Made by a program: the position numbers and the translations under genes. Positions 8,359-17,816 of a stretch of DNA of 64,000 bases are shown here, in pieces; the stretch's first letter is position 1; the number at the start of each line of letters is the position of its first letter. The notes under the pieces were generated by a model. It ran no database searches and was not told the DNA's origin. It was given only the letters and a program-made list of their open reading frames with translations. Source of the DNA: an uncultured Robinsoniella sp. (GTDB taxonomy: Bacteria > Bacillota > Clostridia > Lachnospirales > Lachnospiraceae); assembly GCA_900539655.1 (NCBI GenBank), contig UQCR01000022.1, positions 1-64,000 on the forward strand, read 5' to 3'.

Positions 8359-9857
8359 TCATCCCTCCAGAGCAGGTACTCCGCGCATGGTGATCAACGG
8401 TCCTCCTGTATGTTCAATATAAGCTTTTGTAATGGTTACCTTGCCTATATTATCGTCCTTTGGAATTTCATACATAATATCCAGCATAAACTCTTCAATA
8501 ATAGCCCGGAGTGCTCTTGCCCCTGTCTTCTTTTCCAACGCCTTTTTCGCAATGGATTCCAATGCTTCATCATCAAAATCCAATTTTACTTCATCTAATG
8601 CAAGCAGCTTCTGGTATTGTTTTAATATAGCATTCTTTGGCTCTTTTAAAATCTGTACCAGCATTGACTCTGTCAATCCCTGTAAAGTATATACGATAGG
8701 AAGACGGCCGATAAACTCTGGAATCATTCCAAACGTCCTGATGTCATCCAGGGTAACTTTGTCCAGGATACTCGGGTCCTCATCATACTTATCTTTCAGA
8801 TCGGCTCCCAAACCCCCCCCTGCCCGCCTTTTCAAAAAGATGAAATCTGCTTATTCAAACGTTCTTTAATAATATCTTCCAGTCCTGGAAAGGCTCCGCC
8901 ACAGATAAACAGGATATTCCGAGTGTTTACGGTTGTGAGGGGTACCATGGCATTTTTACTGTTTGCCCCTACCGGTACTTCTACATCAGCACCCTCCAGC
9001 AGCTTTAACATTCCCTGCTGAACGGATTCTCCACTTACATCTCTCTGATTGGTATTCTTTTTCTTGGCAATCTTATCGATTTCATCTATAAATACGATAC
9101 CTCTTTCCGCCTTTTCAACATCATTGCCCGCTGCCGCTAACAATTTGGAAATTACACTCTCAATGTCATCTCCTATATAACCGGCTTCCGTCAGGGATGT
9201 GGCGTCTGCAATGGCAAGGGGTACGTCCAAAAGCCTTGCAAGGGTCTTCACAAGATAGGTTTTCCCGCTTCCGGTGGGCCCGATCATCAGCATATTGGAT
9301 TTCTCAATTTCAATGTCATCCATGCTCCCGGTAGCCACTCTCTTATAATGGTTGTATACTGCCACGGAAATTACCTTCTTTGCCTTTTCCTGACCGATGA
9401 CATATTCGTCCAGGCTTGCTTTGATTCTGTGGGGTGCCGGAATTGATTTTACATCAAATTCCTTTTTCGGCTCCTCTTTGGGCTTTTTCTTCTTGACCTT
9501 CTGCTGATTGGGTATCTTATTCGTAAGGTCGGACAGGTTTACCATATTTATGTTAGACATATTCATCAGGTCATTGTACGGAATATTGCCATTGTTCATG
9601 GTGTCAAAAGCCTTCTGCATACATTCCGAACAAATATGAATGCTGTTGGGGAGATTAACCATTTTACCGGCCTTGCTTTCGGGGCGCCTGCATATAAAAC
9701 AGACCTCTTCATATTCATCTTCATCCGATTTATCTTTATTTTTTTCTGACTTTGATTTTTCTTCCGTCTCAGTAATATCTGCTGTCATATTATCATCATC
9801 AGAATCAACAGCATCAACTACATCTTTATCATATATTTCATCTTTTTTATCTGACAT
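8359..9857 (-). pseudogene. clpX: clpX, frameshifted at the IGF-loop position
   Basis: The N-terminal frame (start ATG 9857, AGAGGAAATAAT upstream) has an acidic leader, a C4 zinc-binding domain (CFIC...HICSEC), Walker A GPTGSGKT, Walker B IVFIDEIDK and FICGGAFPGLEDIIKERLNKQ, then hits a TGA at about 8832. The C-terminal half resumes in another frame (GLGADLKDKYDED ... IPEFIGRLPIVYTL ... sensor-2 GARALRAIIEEF) and ends at 8359. The break spans about 8811-8850 and contains a run of eight C (8813-8820; G on the coding strand). In intact ClpX this spot carries the IGF loop that docks on ClpP; here no IGF is readable and the spacer is about 20 bases too long. It may be a pseudogene, a phase-variable gene or an assembly error. 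No clpP is in the window. Confidence 0.85.
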
Positions 9858-9944
9858 ATTATTTCCTCTCTTTTGCACAAACTACTACAAGTAACTATAT
9901 CATAGTCAAAAAGCTCGCACAAGTGAAGATTTTATAAAATCTAT

Positions 9945-9980
9945 AAAAAACCGTTCCAGGATCTCCAAATCCTGGAACGG
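9945..9980 (-). terminator. Rho-independent terminator downstream of htrA
   Basis: A perfect 11-bp stem CCGTTCCAGGA/TCCTGGAACGG with an 8-base loop; on the minus strand it is followed by TTTTTT. It ends the htrA transcript 24 bases after its stop codon and precedes the clpX-lspA-rpoD unit. Confidence 0.9.
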
Positions 9981-10003
9981 CCATACTATTTTGCTAATAC
10001 CCC

Positions 10004-11824
10004 TTAGTTATTAAAGTTAAAGAACTGCTCCATTCCATTACTTCCCTGGTTTGGGATCATTGGTGAAGTCTGTTCCTGCTGTTGCTGTGACTGACCGTTT
10101 GAAGAGCCATCACTCTGAGGGGTTGATTCACTGCTCGTTGTATCTGCACTCTGCTTATCTAAGGTGACACTGACTGTTCTGGCTTTGTATTCACCACCCT
10201 CGGCTGCCTGAACCTCCAGATCAATTGTTTCACCAGCTTTATAATAATTCATTCTGTCATATAAATCATTCGCAGATGTTACGGAAATACCGTCAATCTT
10301 TGTCACGATATCACCTTTTACCAAACCTGCTTTTTCTGCTGCGGAACCTTCCACAACTTCATATAAGAATGCACCGGATGGCATATTATATACCTGTTTC
10401 GCTTCCTCAGAAACGTCTACCGGTTTTACACCCATATAACCTTTTTCGCTGCTATCCACTTTCGTCCTGGTAGTGCGGTTCATTAAATCATCCAGAATCG
10501 GTTTAGCTGTATTGATCGGAATTGCATATCCCATCCCCTCTACACCTGAGGATGCTGCTTTTACAGAATTGATTCCGATTAACTGTCCGTGGATGTTTAA
10601 TAAAGCGCCGCCGCTGTTACCAAAGTTAATTGCTGCATCAGTCTGGATCAGGCTGTTGGTAACTGTTCCGGATGTGGTCTCAACGCTGACTTCACGGTTT
10701 AACGCACTGATAATACCGGATGTAACAGACTGTCCGTAACCAAGTGCATTACCGATTGCGATTGCCTGCTGTCCAACCTGTAAATCATCGGAATCACCGA
10801 TTTCAGCTATTTTAACCTGGCTTAAAACGTCTGCCGGAATGTCACTTAACTGTACGGCTACCATTGCCAGATCATGTTCCGGATCTGTTCCTTTAACCTG
10901 TGCCTGAACGACTTTATCTTCCTGGTTTTCTACATTTACGGTAAAGCATACCGTCAGGTTCTCAGAACCTTCCACTACGTGGTTGTTTGTTGCAATCAGT
11001 AACTCCTTGTCATTTTTTCCTATGATAATACCGGAACCGCTGCTTTCTTCTTCCTGTGACTGTGTTCCATAAAAATATGTCTGAACTTCTTTTACTGTTT
11101 TACTCGTTATTGCTACGATGGAAGGCATTGCATTTTCAGCAACCTTTGCCACATCGGTGGAGGATGTACTGACTGTGCTGCCCTCCGCTGTCTTATTCTG
11201 CTCATTTACCGTTCCTGTGGAACTGATCTTTGCTTCTGTTTCCTGTGTCCGTGGGAAGGCTTTTCCGCCCACATAATCAGTAAGCTGGAAAGAAGCGCTT
11301 GCCACTACGCCAAATACAACCGCTACCGATGCTGCAACTGCAATTTTGGACATTATGGTTTTTTTCTTTTTTGGCTTTTCATAGCGCGGCGGGTTCGGAT
11401 TCTGTCCGCCCGTCTGATAGGAACCGTAGGAATGCTGTTGCTGCTGCTGTTGATTCATCTGCTGAGGCTGCTCTTCTTCTTGTCTGTTCTCCCGGTCATA
11501 TGCGTAATGATAAAACGAACTATCCGACGCCTGCCCATTTTGGTTACCGGTACCTGTTATTTCATTTTCCTGCCGGTCAAATGCCTGTTCCTCTGCTGTA
11601 TCAGCAGTTTCAAAAGGATCAGCAGCATCCGATGTCTCCATTTCTGATACCACCGGAGTATCTATGGTATCTGCACTGTCTTCTGAATCATATATCATAT
11701 TTTCATTTGACGGCTGTGTATCCCGCTGTCCATACACATCCTCCTGTCTGAATCCTTCTCCTGAATGATCAGGGGTTCCTCCGGTTACATTATTTTGTTC
11801 TTTATCGTTAAATTCATCATACAT
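10004..11824 (-). CDS. htrA: HtrA/DegP-type membrane-anchored serine protease
   Basis: 606 residues from the ATG at 11824, chosen for its GAGGAGG site 8 bases upstream. The cytoplasmic N-terminal region (1-155) is acidic and Gln/Asn-rich, including a run of six Gln, and ends in PKKKK before one membrane helix (about 158-180). The extracytoplasmic trypsin-like domain has His282 (TNNHVVEG), Asp318 (EHDLAMV) and Ser404 (FGNSGGALLN). One PDZ domain follows (about 465-560, GYMGVKPV ... AGLVKGDIVTKIDG), then a low-complexity Ser/Gln tail. The role is quality control of exported proteins. Single-gene transcript: terminators lie on both sides. Confidence 0.95.
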   Translation of the reverse strand: MYDEFNDKEQNNVTGGTPDHSGEGFRQEDVYGQRDTQPSNENMIYDSEDSADTIDTPVVSEMETSDAADPFETADTAEEQAFDRQENEITGTGNQNGQASDSSFYHYAYDRENRQEEEQPQQMNQQQQQQHSYGSYQTGGQNPNPPRYEKPKKKKTIMSKIAVAASVAVVFGVVASASFQLTDYVGGKAFPRTQETEAKISSTGTVNEQNKTAEGSTVSTSSTDVAKVAENAMPSIVAITSKTVKEVQTYFYGTQSQEEESSGSGIIIGKNDKELLIATNNHVVEGSENLTVCFTVNVENQEDKVVQAQVKGTDPEHDLAMVAVQLSDIPADVLSQVKIAEIGDSDDLQVGQQAIAIGNALGYGQSVTSGIISALNREVSVETTSGTVTNSLIQTDAAINFGNSGGALLNIHGQLIGINSVKAASSGVEGMGYAIPINTAKPILDDLMNRTTRTKVDSSEKGYMGVKPVDVSEEAKQVYNMPSGAFLYEVVEGSAAEKAGLVKGDIVTKIDGISVTSANDLYDRMNYYKAGETIDLEVQAAEGGEYKARTVSVTLDKQSADTTSSESTPQSDGSSNGQSQQQQEQTSPMIPNQGSNGMEQFFNFNN

Positions 11825-11957
11825 TTGAATTACCTCCTCGTAATTTTTCTCTTTGTTATTATCTGGTATCAGTTTAACAATCAATTGTGTTCAATCTGTG
11901 ATAAATGTTTTAAAAAAATTTGAAACGACAAAAAAATCAAAAAATGTTGAAATGGAA

Positions 11958-12028
11958 CATGGGCGCAGTACTCAAGGAGTTACGGACCGCACTTAAAATC
12001 CTGTATTTCCTATTGTACTGCGCCCATG
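11958..12028 (-). terminator. Long-loop inverted repeat after glmS, terminator-like
   Basis: A perfect 14-bp inverted repeat, CATGGGCGCAGTAC (11958-11971) and GTACTGCGCCCATG (12015-12028), separated by 43 bases. It lies 52 bases past the glmS stop. On the minus strand T-rich sequence follows about 10-35 bases later. The loop is much larger than in a normal terminator, so it may be a two-hairpin structure or hold a small RNA. The rest of the htrA-glmS gap is AT-rich without clear features. Confidence 0.5.
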
Positions 12029-12079
12029 CTGATTCTATTCATGGAGTATGCACACATGCATTTTCCTGCTTTTCATTTA

Positions 12080-13906
12080 TTATTCTACAGTAACCGATTT
12101 TGCAAGATTTCTAGGTTTATCTACGTCACAGCCCTTGCCCAATGCTACATAGTAGCCAAACAGCTGCAGTGGTATAATCGCCAGGGAATTGGCAAAATAG
12201 TGGTTTGTCTTTGGAATATAGATTACATAGTCCGCAGTCTTTTCTGCGTCTGTGTGGTCTGCATTGGTTACTGCCAGAAGGAATGCCCCTCTCGTCTTCA
12301 CTTCCTGCATATTACTGATCATTTTTTTATACAAGTCTTCCTGGGTAAGCACTGCGGCTACCAGCGTTCCTTCTTCAATCAGGGAAATAGTGCCATGCTT
12401 TAACTCACCTGCCGCATAGGCTTCTGAATGGATATAAGAGATCTCTTTTAGTTTTAAGGAACCTTCCAGGGAAATGGCATAATCAATTCCTCTACCGATA
12501 AAGAACACGTCTTTTGCTGCGATATAACGGTTGGCAAAACGCTGGATCTTCTCTTTGTTATTCAAAAGCATTTCTATCTGCGCGGGCAGCCTTTTCAGTT
12601 CCCTGATATACTCTTCCATCTGACTGTCTGTCACTTTACCCCTTACCTGGGCAAACTTAAGAGCCAGCAGATAATGGGCAATCAGCTGGGTGCTGTATGC
12701 TTTCGTGGTAGCTACTGCTATTTCCGGTCCTGCCCAGGTATACATGACATTGTCCGCTTCTCTTGCAATAGAGCTTCCCACTACATTGACGATTCCCAGT
12801 ACCTTAATGCCATGTGCCTTAGCCTCACGCAGTGCTGCCAGAGAATCTGCTGTTTCCCCTGACTGGCTGACGATTATCGCCATGGTGTCAGGCTCAAATA
12901 TTGGATTGCGGTAACGGAATTCACTAGCCAGATCCACTTCTACGGGAATCCTCGCCAGGCCTTCAAATACATATTTCGCCGTTACACCGGTGTGATAGGC
13001 GGAACCGCAGGCAATAATATAAATTTTACGTATTGCCTTGATTTCCTCTTCCGTCATCCCAAGCTCTTCTATTACAATTTCATTTCCTTTAATTCTTGGA
13101 TTCAGGGTATCCGTGACTGCCTTTGGCTGTTCATACATTTCTTTTAGCATGAAATGTTCATATCCGCCCTTTTCCGCAGCGCTGATATCCCACTGTATTT
13201 CTGTAGATTCTTTATCAATTTCTTCTTCATCAATATTATAGAAGGTCATGCCGTCTTTTGTGAGCATGGCAATTTCTTCATTCTGAATAAAATAAACGTT
13301 CCTGGTGTATTTTAACACTGCCGGAACATCGGATGCAATCAAATTGCCATCCTTACTGTGTCCCACGATTAAGGGGCTGTCTTTACGAACAGCATAGATT
13401 TCGCCCGGATGTTCTTTAAACATGATTCCAAGGGCATAAGAGCCTTCTACACGATGCATAATCTTCGTAATTGCCTCTAACGGGTCCCCTTTATAATAAT
13501 AATCCAGCAGATGGGCAATGACTTCTGTATCTGTCTCTGATAAAAATTCATACCCTTTGGACTGGAGTTTTTTCTTCAACTTTAAATAGTTCTCAATAAT
13601 ACCGTTATGTACAACTACGATAGATGCATCTTTATTAAAATGGGGATGTGCATTTACATCAGATGGTGAGCCGTGTGTTGCCCATCTCGTATGTCCGATT
13701 CCAGCCATTCCCGGCATAGTTGCACCTCCGTGTGTCAGTTCATCCAGAATCTTCAGACGCCCGGTGGATTTCTTCATTTCGATTGAGGTACCATCATAAA
13801 CTGCTATTCCAGCAGAATCATAACCACGATATTCCAGTTTAGACAAGCCGTCCAATAATATTGGGGCTGCCTGACTCTCTCCTATATAACCAACAATTCC
13901 ACACAT
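12080..13906 (-). CDS. glmS: Glutamine-fructose-6-phosphate aminotransferase (isomerizing)
   Basis: 608 residues, the normal length. N-terminal class II glutamine amidotransferase domain starting MCGIVGYIG, so Cys1 after Met removal is the nucleophile; HTRWATHG and GDP/TDTEVIAH blocks are present. Two SIS domains follow (CGSAYHTG, SQSGETADSL, then GRGIDYAISLEGSLKLKEISYIHSEAY) and the C-terminal KSVTVE needed for channelling. It makes glucosamine-6-phosphate from fructose-6-phosphate and glutamine, the entry to UDP-GlcNAc for peptidoglycan and surface glycans. GAGGAGGAACAACT precedes the ATG. Only 68 bases separate it from the upstream gene and they are taken by that gene's terminator, so there is no room for a glmS ribozyme. 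Confidence 0.98.
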   Translation of the reverse strand: MCGIVGYIGESQAAPILLDGLSKLEYRGYDSAGIAVYDGTSIEMKKSTGRLKILDELTHGGATMPGMAGIGHTRWATHGSPSDVNAHPHFNKDASIVVVHNGIIENYLKLKKKLQSKGYEFLSETDTEVIAHLLDYYYKGDPLEAITKIMHRVEGSYALGIMFKEHPGEIYAVRKDSPLIVGHSKDGNLIASDVPAVLKYTRNVYFIQNEEIAMLTKDGMTFYNIDEEEIDKESTEIQWDISAAEKGGYEHFMLKEMYEQPKAVTDTLNPRIKGNEIVIEELGMTEEEIKAIRKIYIIACGSAYHTGVTAKYVFEGLARIPVEVDLASEFRYRNPIFEPDTMAIIVSQSGETADSLAALREAKAHGIKVLGIVNVVGSSIAREADNVMYTWAGPEIAVATTKAYSTQLIAHYLLALKFAQVRGKVTDSQMEEYIRELKRLPAQIEMLLNNKEKIQRFANRYIAAKDVFFIGRGIDYAISLEGSLKLKEISYIHSEAYAAGELKHGTISLIEEGTLVAAVLTQEDLYKKMISNMQEVKTRGAFLLAVTNADHTDAEKTADYVIYIPKTNHYFANSLAIIPLQLFGYYVALGKGCDVDKPRNLAKSVTVE

Positions 13907-13926
13907 AGTTGTTCCTCCTCATAATT

Positions 13927-13973
13927 TGTTAAAAGCAAGTTTGCAGATTGCTTTTGGCTAGCTGCAAACTCGC
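13927..13973 (-). terminator. Rho-independent terminator upstream of glmS
   Basis: On the minus strand GCGAGTTTGCAG (13973-13962) pairs with CTGCAAACTTGC (13946-13935), 12 bp with one mismatch, and TTTTAACA follows. It begins right after the stop of the glycosyltransferase gene (13975) and closes the 17.8-kb operon. Confidence 0.8.
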
Positions 13974-13974
13974 T

Positions 13975-14913
13975 CTAGCGGTTGCTTTGCTGCTGTGTCC
14001 AGTAATTGGGGCTCATGGTACATTTTAAAACCAGCCATTTTGGCAGTTTCCGATATCTTTTTCCAAAAAAGTACCCCAGATATTTAAATCCGCTTTTCAT
14101 CACCAGATCTGCAATCAGCCATGGTTTATGGATTTTTATAAGATATGCTGCGGTCTGCTTAACCATTCGCATCCCTTCACTTTCTGAACTGGCCATTGAA
14201 AATATCTGGGGATGGTCGGCCTGGGAGACAGCCAGATCAAAATTGCGCTTAAACTGCATGATATTCCCATAGTTATGGGAATGATACACCATAGCCTCCG
14301 CCACATAGGCGATCTTTCTCCCGGACTGGATCATTTTCCCAGCCATAATCATATCTTCATTAAAAATGGTATGCTTTTCAAAACCACCAAGCGCCAGATA
14401 CAAATCCCGTCTATAAGCGGCGCACACATTGGAGCAGAAAAAGGTCTTAATCCCCATAGAGGGAAGGTCCTCTTTTGATTTAATCATGCTTCTGTCTCCA
14501 TAGTTAAAGGATCTCGTATAACGCTCAATAATCTTACAGTCATCATTTGGAAGCTGTCTTGCATAAGCTGCACCCACTGATTCACGCTCAAATGCTTTTA
14601 CCAGGGATGAAACCAGAAATTCATCTTTAGGCATGGCATCCTGAGTTATAAATAATAAAATGTCCGTATCAGACATCATGGCGGCTCTATCTCTAGTTCC
14701 GCCATGATTAAATTCTTCTGCAGATAAATGGTGGATTTCCACCCCTGGCATATTCTCATAAATCCCGGATTTCGGAAAATACTTTTTCTCTGTATTCATA
14801 ATACGAATACAATGAATGGGATAGTCCTGCCTGGTCAATATCTGCATCAGCTTATGAAATTGTTTACCCGGCTTATAGGTCGGGATGATTACATCAACTG
14901 TATAATTTTTCAT
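13975..14913 (-). CDS. Glycosyltransferase family 2, rhamnosyltransferase-like
   Basis: 312 residues from the ATG at 14913 (KNYTVDVIIPTYKPGKQF), 4 bases after the LCP stop; a longer frame would overlap the LCP gene and has no ribosome site. The GT-A fold shows IIPTYKP, a HGGTRDRA segment and FITQDAMP (in place of the usual DxD), then FNEDMIMAGKM as the acceptor acid and a distal HSHNY. The pattern HGGTR...TQDA is typical of RgpB/RfbN-type rhamnosyltransferases that use dTDP-rhamnose; dTDP-sugar genes lie in the same window. Cytoplasmic, membrane-peripheral. Last gene of its operon. Confidence 0.85.
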   Translation of the reverse strand: MKNYTVDVIIPTYKPGKQFHKLMQILTRQDYPIHCIRIMNTEKKYFPKSGIYENMPGVEIHHLSAEEFNHGGTRDRAAMMSDTDILLFITQDAMPKDEFLVSSLVKAFERESVGAAYARQLPNDDCKIIERYTRSFNYGDRSMIKSKEDLPSMGIKTFFCSNVCAAYRRDLYLALGGFEKHTIFNEDMIMAGKMIQSGRKIAYVAEAMVYHSHNYGNIMQFKRNFDLAVSQADHPQIFSMASSESEGMRMVKQTAAYLIKIHKPWLIADLVMKSGFKYLGYFFGKRYRKLPKWLVLKCTMSPNYWTQQQSNR

Positions 14914-14917
14914 AGGT

Positions 14918-16357
14918 TTATTGAATTCCTGTTTCATTAATGATCTTGTTACTGATCTCCTGTACCGTATTGGACGGCGTATAACCATCGCTGCCAAAGA
15001 GGTAGGTATGAAGTTCTTTTACATTTTGAGCAAGATTCACAGGTACAACACAGTCACCTGCTGCGATATTAGCCGGCATCTGTTCAAACGGAAATCCAGT
15101 GGTATCGCTCATGTTATAGGATGCAATGTCTTTTGCAAGGCTTGCCATCTCAGTAATACTTAAACTTGTGGAAATATTGTCAAATACACTGTCAATAATA
15201 TTATTTAATTTTATTAAGTTTGCAGTCTTCGCCTTTTTAAAGATCTGTTCCAGAACCGTTCGCTGACGCTCTGTACGCTTAAAATCATCTCCTGTTGTAT
15301 AACGGATTCTGCAGTATGATAATGCCTGTAGACCATTTAAAGTCTGAAGGCCCGTTGACTCAACCGGTACGATCTCTAAACCAGTTACTTCAGATCCTTC
15401 TACCTGATAATTGTTCAGGTGGACAATCTCATCTTCCTGTATATCGATTTCCACACCACCCAGTGCATTTACCACCTCTGCAACCGCATTAAAGTTAACC
15501 GTTACATAGTCGGTGATATCCATATCCAGATTCTTATTAATCATATTCATGGAACGTTTTGGTCCGCCAAACTGATAACACTCGGTAGCTTTTCGGTATT
15601 CGCCGTTTGTATTGTCTAAGTAAGTATCCCGGTAAATGGAAACCAGTTTAATATCTTTCGTTTCGTTATTAATACTTGCAATCATGATGGTATCACTTCG
15701 GGAATCCGTAGTGGATGCATCTCTGGAGTCCACTCCAAACAGCGCTATATTCCGGTATCCCTTCATGACCGCTGCCTGCTCAGAAGGAATCTCAGAGTTA
15801 ATAATGATATCGCCTTCTGCAATTTTTTCTGTTTTTAATTTACTGAATTTGGCGGCAACAAATAATCCTACCGCAAGCAGCAGCAGAACCAGAATTTCAA
15901 TTACGAAAACAACTCTTCTCCTGGTTTTTCTCTTGGAAGATTTCCTGTTATCCTTTCCTCCCGGATAACCACCGGCAGGTGCACCATTTGCGTTTTTCGT
16001 TTTTCTGCCCTTGGGCGCTCCATTACCTTGTCCGTTGTAAGGCCCGTTCTGATATGCACCATTTTGATACTGTCCATTATATGGTCCATTCTGCTGGTAT
16101 TGTCCATTGTTATATGGTCCGTTACCGGGTCCATTGTATGGTCCGTTCTGGTATCCGTTATTTGGTCCATTATAAGGTCCGTTCTGATACTGGCCATTGT
16201 TCGGTCCGTTGTATGGTCCGTTCTGGTATCCGTTGTTCGGTCCATTATAAGGTCCGTTCTGATATGGGCCATTATATGGTCCGCTCTGATACGGACCGTT
16301 GTTCGGACGGCCCTGGTTTCTATTCTGGCTTTCGCGGTTTTTCTTTCGATCTGACAT
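14918..16357 (-). CDS. LytR-CpsA-Psr family wall-polymer ligase with repeat-rich cytoplasmic tail
   Basis: 479 residues. The N-terminal 115 residues are cytoplasmic and almost wholly made of Asn-Gly-Pro-Tyr-Gln repeats (units such as YQNGPYNGPNNG), followed by a Lys/Arg cluster (KSSKRKTRRR) and a membrane helix (about 150-172). The extracellular LCP domain shows IALFGVDSRDASTTDSRSDTIM with the conserved Asp/Arg residues, KLVSIYRDTYLD and the distal YCRIRYTTGDDFKRTERQRTVL block that binds the pyrophosphate lipid. LCP enzymes move undecaprenyl-linked glycans onto peptidoglycan or glycoprotein. It sits between the initiating sugar-phosphate transferase and a glycosyltransferase, so it probably ligates the polymer made by this locus. 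No C-terminal accessory domain. Confidence 0.95.
   Translation of the reverse strand: MSDRKKNRESQNRNQGRPNNGPYQSGPYNGPYQNGPYNGPNNGYQNGPYNGPNNGQYQNGPYNGPNNGYQNGPYNGPGNGPYNNGQYQQNGPYNGQYQNGAYQNGPYNGQGNGAPKGRKTKNANGAPAGGYPGGKDNRKSSKRKTRRRVVFVIEILVLLLLAVGLFVAAKFSKLKTEKIAEGDIIINSEIPSEQAAVMKGYRNIALFGVDSRDASTTDSRSDTIMIASINNETKDIKLVSIYRDTYLDNTNGEYRKATECYQFGGPKRSMNMINKNLDMDITDYVTVNFNAVAEVVNALGGVEIDIQEDEIVHLNNYQVEGSEVTGLEIVPVESTGLQTLNGLQALSYCRIRYTTGDDFKRTERQRTVLEQIFKKAKTANLIKLNNIIDSVFDNISTSLSITEMASLAKDIASYNMSDTTGFPFEQMPANIAAGDCVVPVNLAQNVKELHTYLFGSDGYTPSNTVQEISNKIINETGIQ
16018..16302 (-). repeat. Tandem coding repeats in the LCP gene
   Basis: Imperfect units of about 36-39 bases built from GGTCCATTATAAGG- and GGTCCGTTCTGGTAT-like blocks (plus-strand reading), encoding Asn/Gly/Pro/Tyr/Gln repeats. 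At least five copies vary mostly at third codon positions, which suggests selection on the protein rather than very recent duplication. Copy number is likely to vary between strains. Confidence 0.85.
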
Positions 16358-16382
16358 TTCATTCCCCTTCTCTAATTAATCT

Positions 16383-17783
16383 TTAATATGCATTCTTATT
16401 GACAAATCCCTTGAAAATCGTCAAAAAAAGGATTTTAATATCCAATCCCAAAGTCCAGTTCTCAATATAGTACAAGTCATAATCTATACGGCGCCTGATG
16501 GAAGTGTCTCCACGATAACCATTAATCTGTGCCCAACCGGTCATCCCTGGCCGTACCTGATGCTTTATCATATAACGAGGTATTTCCTCTCTGAACTTTT
16601 CTACAAATTGCGGCCGCTCCGGCCTTGGTCCCACCAGGCTCATGTCGCCTTTCAGGACATTAAAAAGCTGCGGAAGTTCATCTATACTGGTTTTCCGCAT
16701 AAACTTTCCGATTCCGGTAACACGCGGATCATTTTTGACTGTCCAGGCGCGCTTCTCTGTGTTTGGCTTTTGTACTTCCATGGACCGGAACTTGTACATC
16801 ATAAAAGGCTTATTGTGAAGCCCTACCCTCTCCTGCTTAAATATGAGAGGTCCCGGAGAAGTCAGTTTAATTACTCCGGTAACGATTAACATGATCGGAG
16901 AAAACAAAATAATTGCAAAGGTTCCTCCCAGAATATCAACCGCCCTTTTTACCATCATGTTGAATGTATTCGTAAGCGGGACATGCCGGATGTTCACTAC
17001 CGGAAGTCCCAAAAGGTCTTCTGTATAAGGCTTGGTCGGAATTATATTATTATAATCCGGTATAAACTTAGTATGGACGCCTGATTTTTCACATAGTGAA
17101 ACAATACGTTCCAGCTTGTAATATTCATTCAGTCCAAGAGTTATTGCGATCTCATCCAGTCTGTTCTGCGGCAGAATAACAAGCAGATTATCTATGCGTC
17201 CAATCACTTTAATGCCTTTATACATGGTTCCGCTTTCCACATTATCATCTAAGATACCGCGAATCAGATAGCCCCATTGGGGATTTTCCTTTACCCGGTC
17301 CACAAATTCTTCTGCAGCCCGGCTGTATCCAACCAGAATAATATGCTTCAGATTTAATCCTTTTGCCCGCATGTTCATCAATACTTTGCGTATAAAATAA
17401 CGGACCAGTATTTCAATGGCAATATTCAAGCCATAGAAAATAAAAAGCATCTTTCGTGAAAAGTCATTTTCATGTATCATATATAAAATAAGTATAAACA
17501 GCAACAGTGCAATACTGTTTGCTTTCATGATATTACCAAATTCTAACCGCCTGCCCTGCACTCTTTTTGGAGTATATAGGCTGAAAGCGTAATAAAGCAG
17601 CAGCAGTCCTGGTATTAATGGAATTAATGCGGACATGTAGGTTTCCACCGGAAGTTTTCCAATATCCGGATCCTCCAGCAGCCAAAACTGGATAAACCAT
17701 GCCGCTACGTAACTGACCGCAATTACACAGCCATCAATTACAACATGAAAGCGATTTAAATACTTTTGATTATCTTTAATCAC
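16383..17783 (-). CDS. Undecaprenyl-phosphate sugar-phosphate transferase (WbaP/WcaJ-like, polyprenyl glycosylphosphotransferase)
   Basis: 466 residues starting at GTG (17783) with GAGGAG 9 bases upstream. The N-terminal half has four membrane helices and a Rossmann-like CoA-binding segment (ILVGYSRAAEEF). The C-terminal catalytic bacterial sugar transferase domain begins after a fifth re-entrant helix (KRAVDILGG) and shows VGLHNKPFMMYKFRSM, KTSIDELPQLFNVLKGDMSLVGPRPERP with the catalytic DE pair, and MTGWAQING. It starts glycan synthesis by moving hexose-1-phosphate to undecaprenyl phosphate. First gene of an operon with the LCP ligase and a rhamnosyltransferase. Glucose, galactose or N-acetylhexosamine are all possible donors. 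Confidence 0.95.
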   Translation of the reverse strand: MIKDNQKYLNRFHVVIDGCVIAVSYVAAWFIQFWLLEDPDIGKLPVETYMSALIPLIPGLLLLYYAFSLYTPKRVQGRRLEFGNIMKANSIALLLFILILYMIHENDFSRKMLFIFYGLNIAIEILVRYFIRKVLMNMRAKGLNLKHIILVGYSRAAEEFVDRVKENPQWGYLIRGILDDNVESGTMYKGIKVIGRIDNLLVILPQNRLDEIAITLGLNEYYKLERIVSLCEKSGVHTKFIPDYNNIIPTKPYTEDLLGLPVVNIRHVPLTNTFNMMVKRAVDILGGTFAIILFSPIMLIVTGVIKLTSPGPLIFKQERVGLHNKPFMMYKFRSMEVQKPNTEKRAWTVKNDPRVTGIGKFMRKTSIDELPQLFNVLKGDMSLVGPRPERPQFVEKFREEIPRYMIKHQVRPGMTGWAQINGYRGDTSIRRRIDYDLYYIENWTLGLDIKILFLTIFKGFVNKNAY

Positions 17784-17816
17784 TCCTCTTCACTCCTCGC
17801 TTTATCCATACGTTCT

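Noticed and set aside
13907..13974. A glmS ribozyme upstream of glmS
   Set aside because: The gap is only 68 bases and is occupied by the terminator of the preceding gene and the glmS ribosome site; the ribozyme needs well over 100 bases.
15901..16386. Several overlapping frames of 100-150 codons on both strands
   Set aside because: They are produced by the repeat structure of the LCP gene; they have repetitive Met/Arg/Asp or Val/Ser composition and no ribosome sites.
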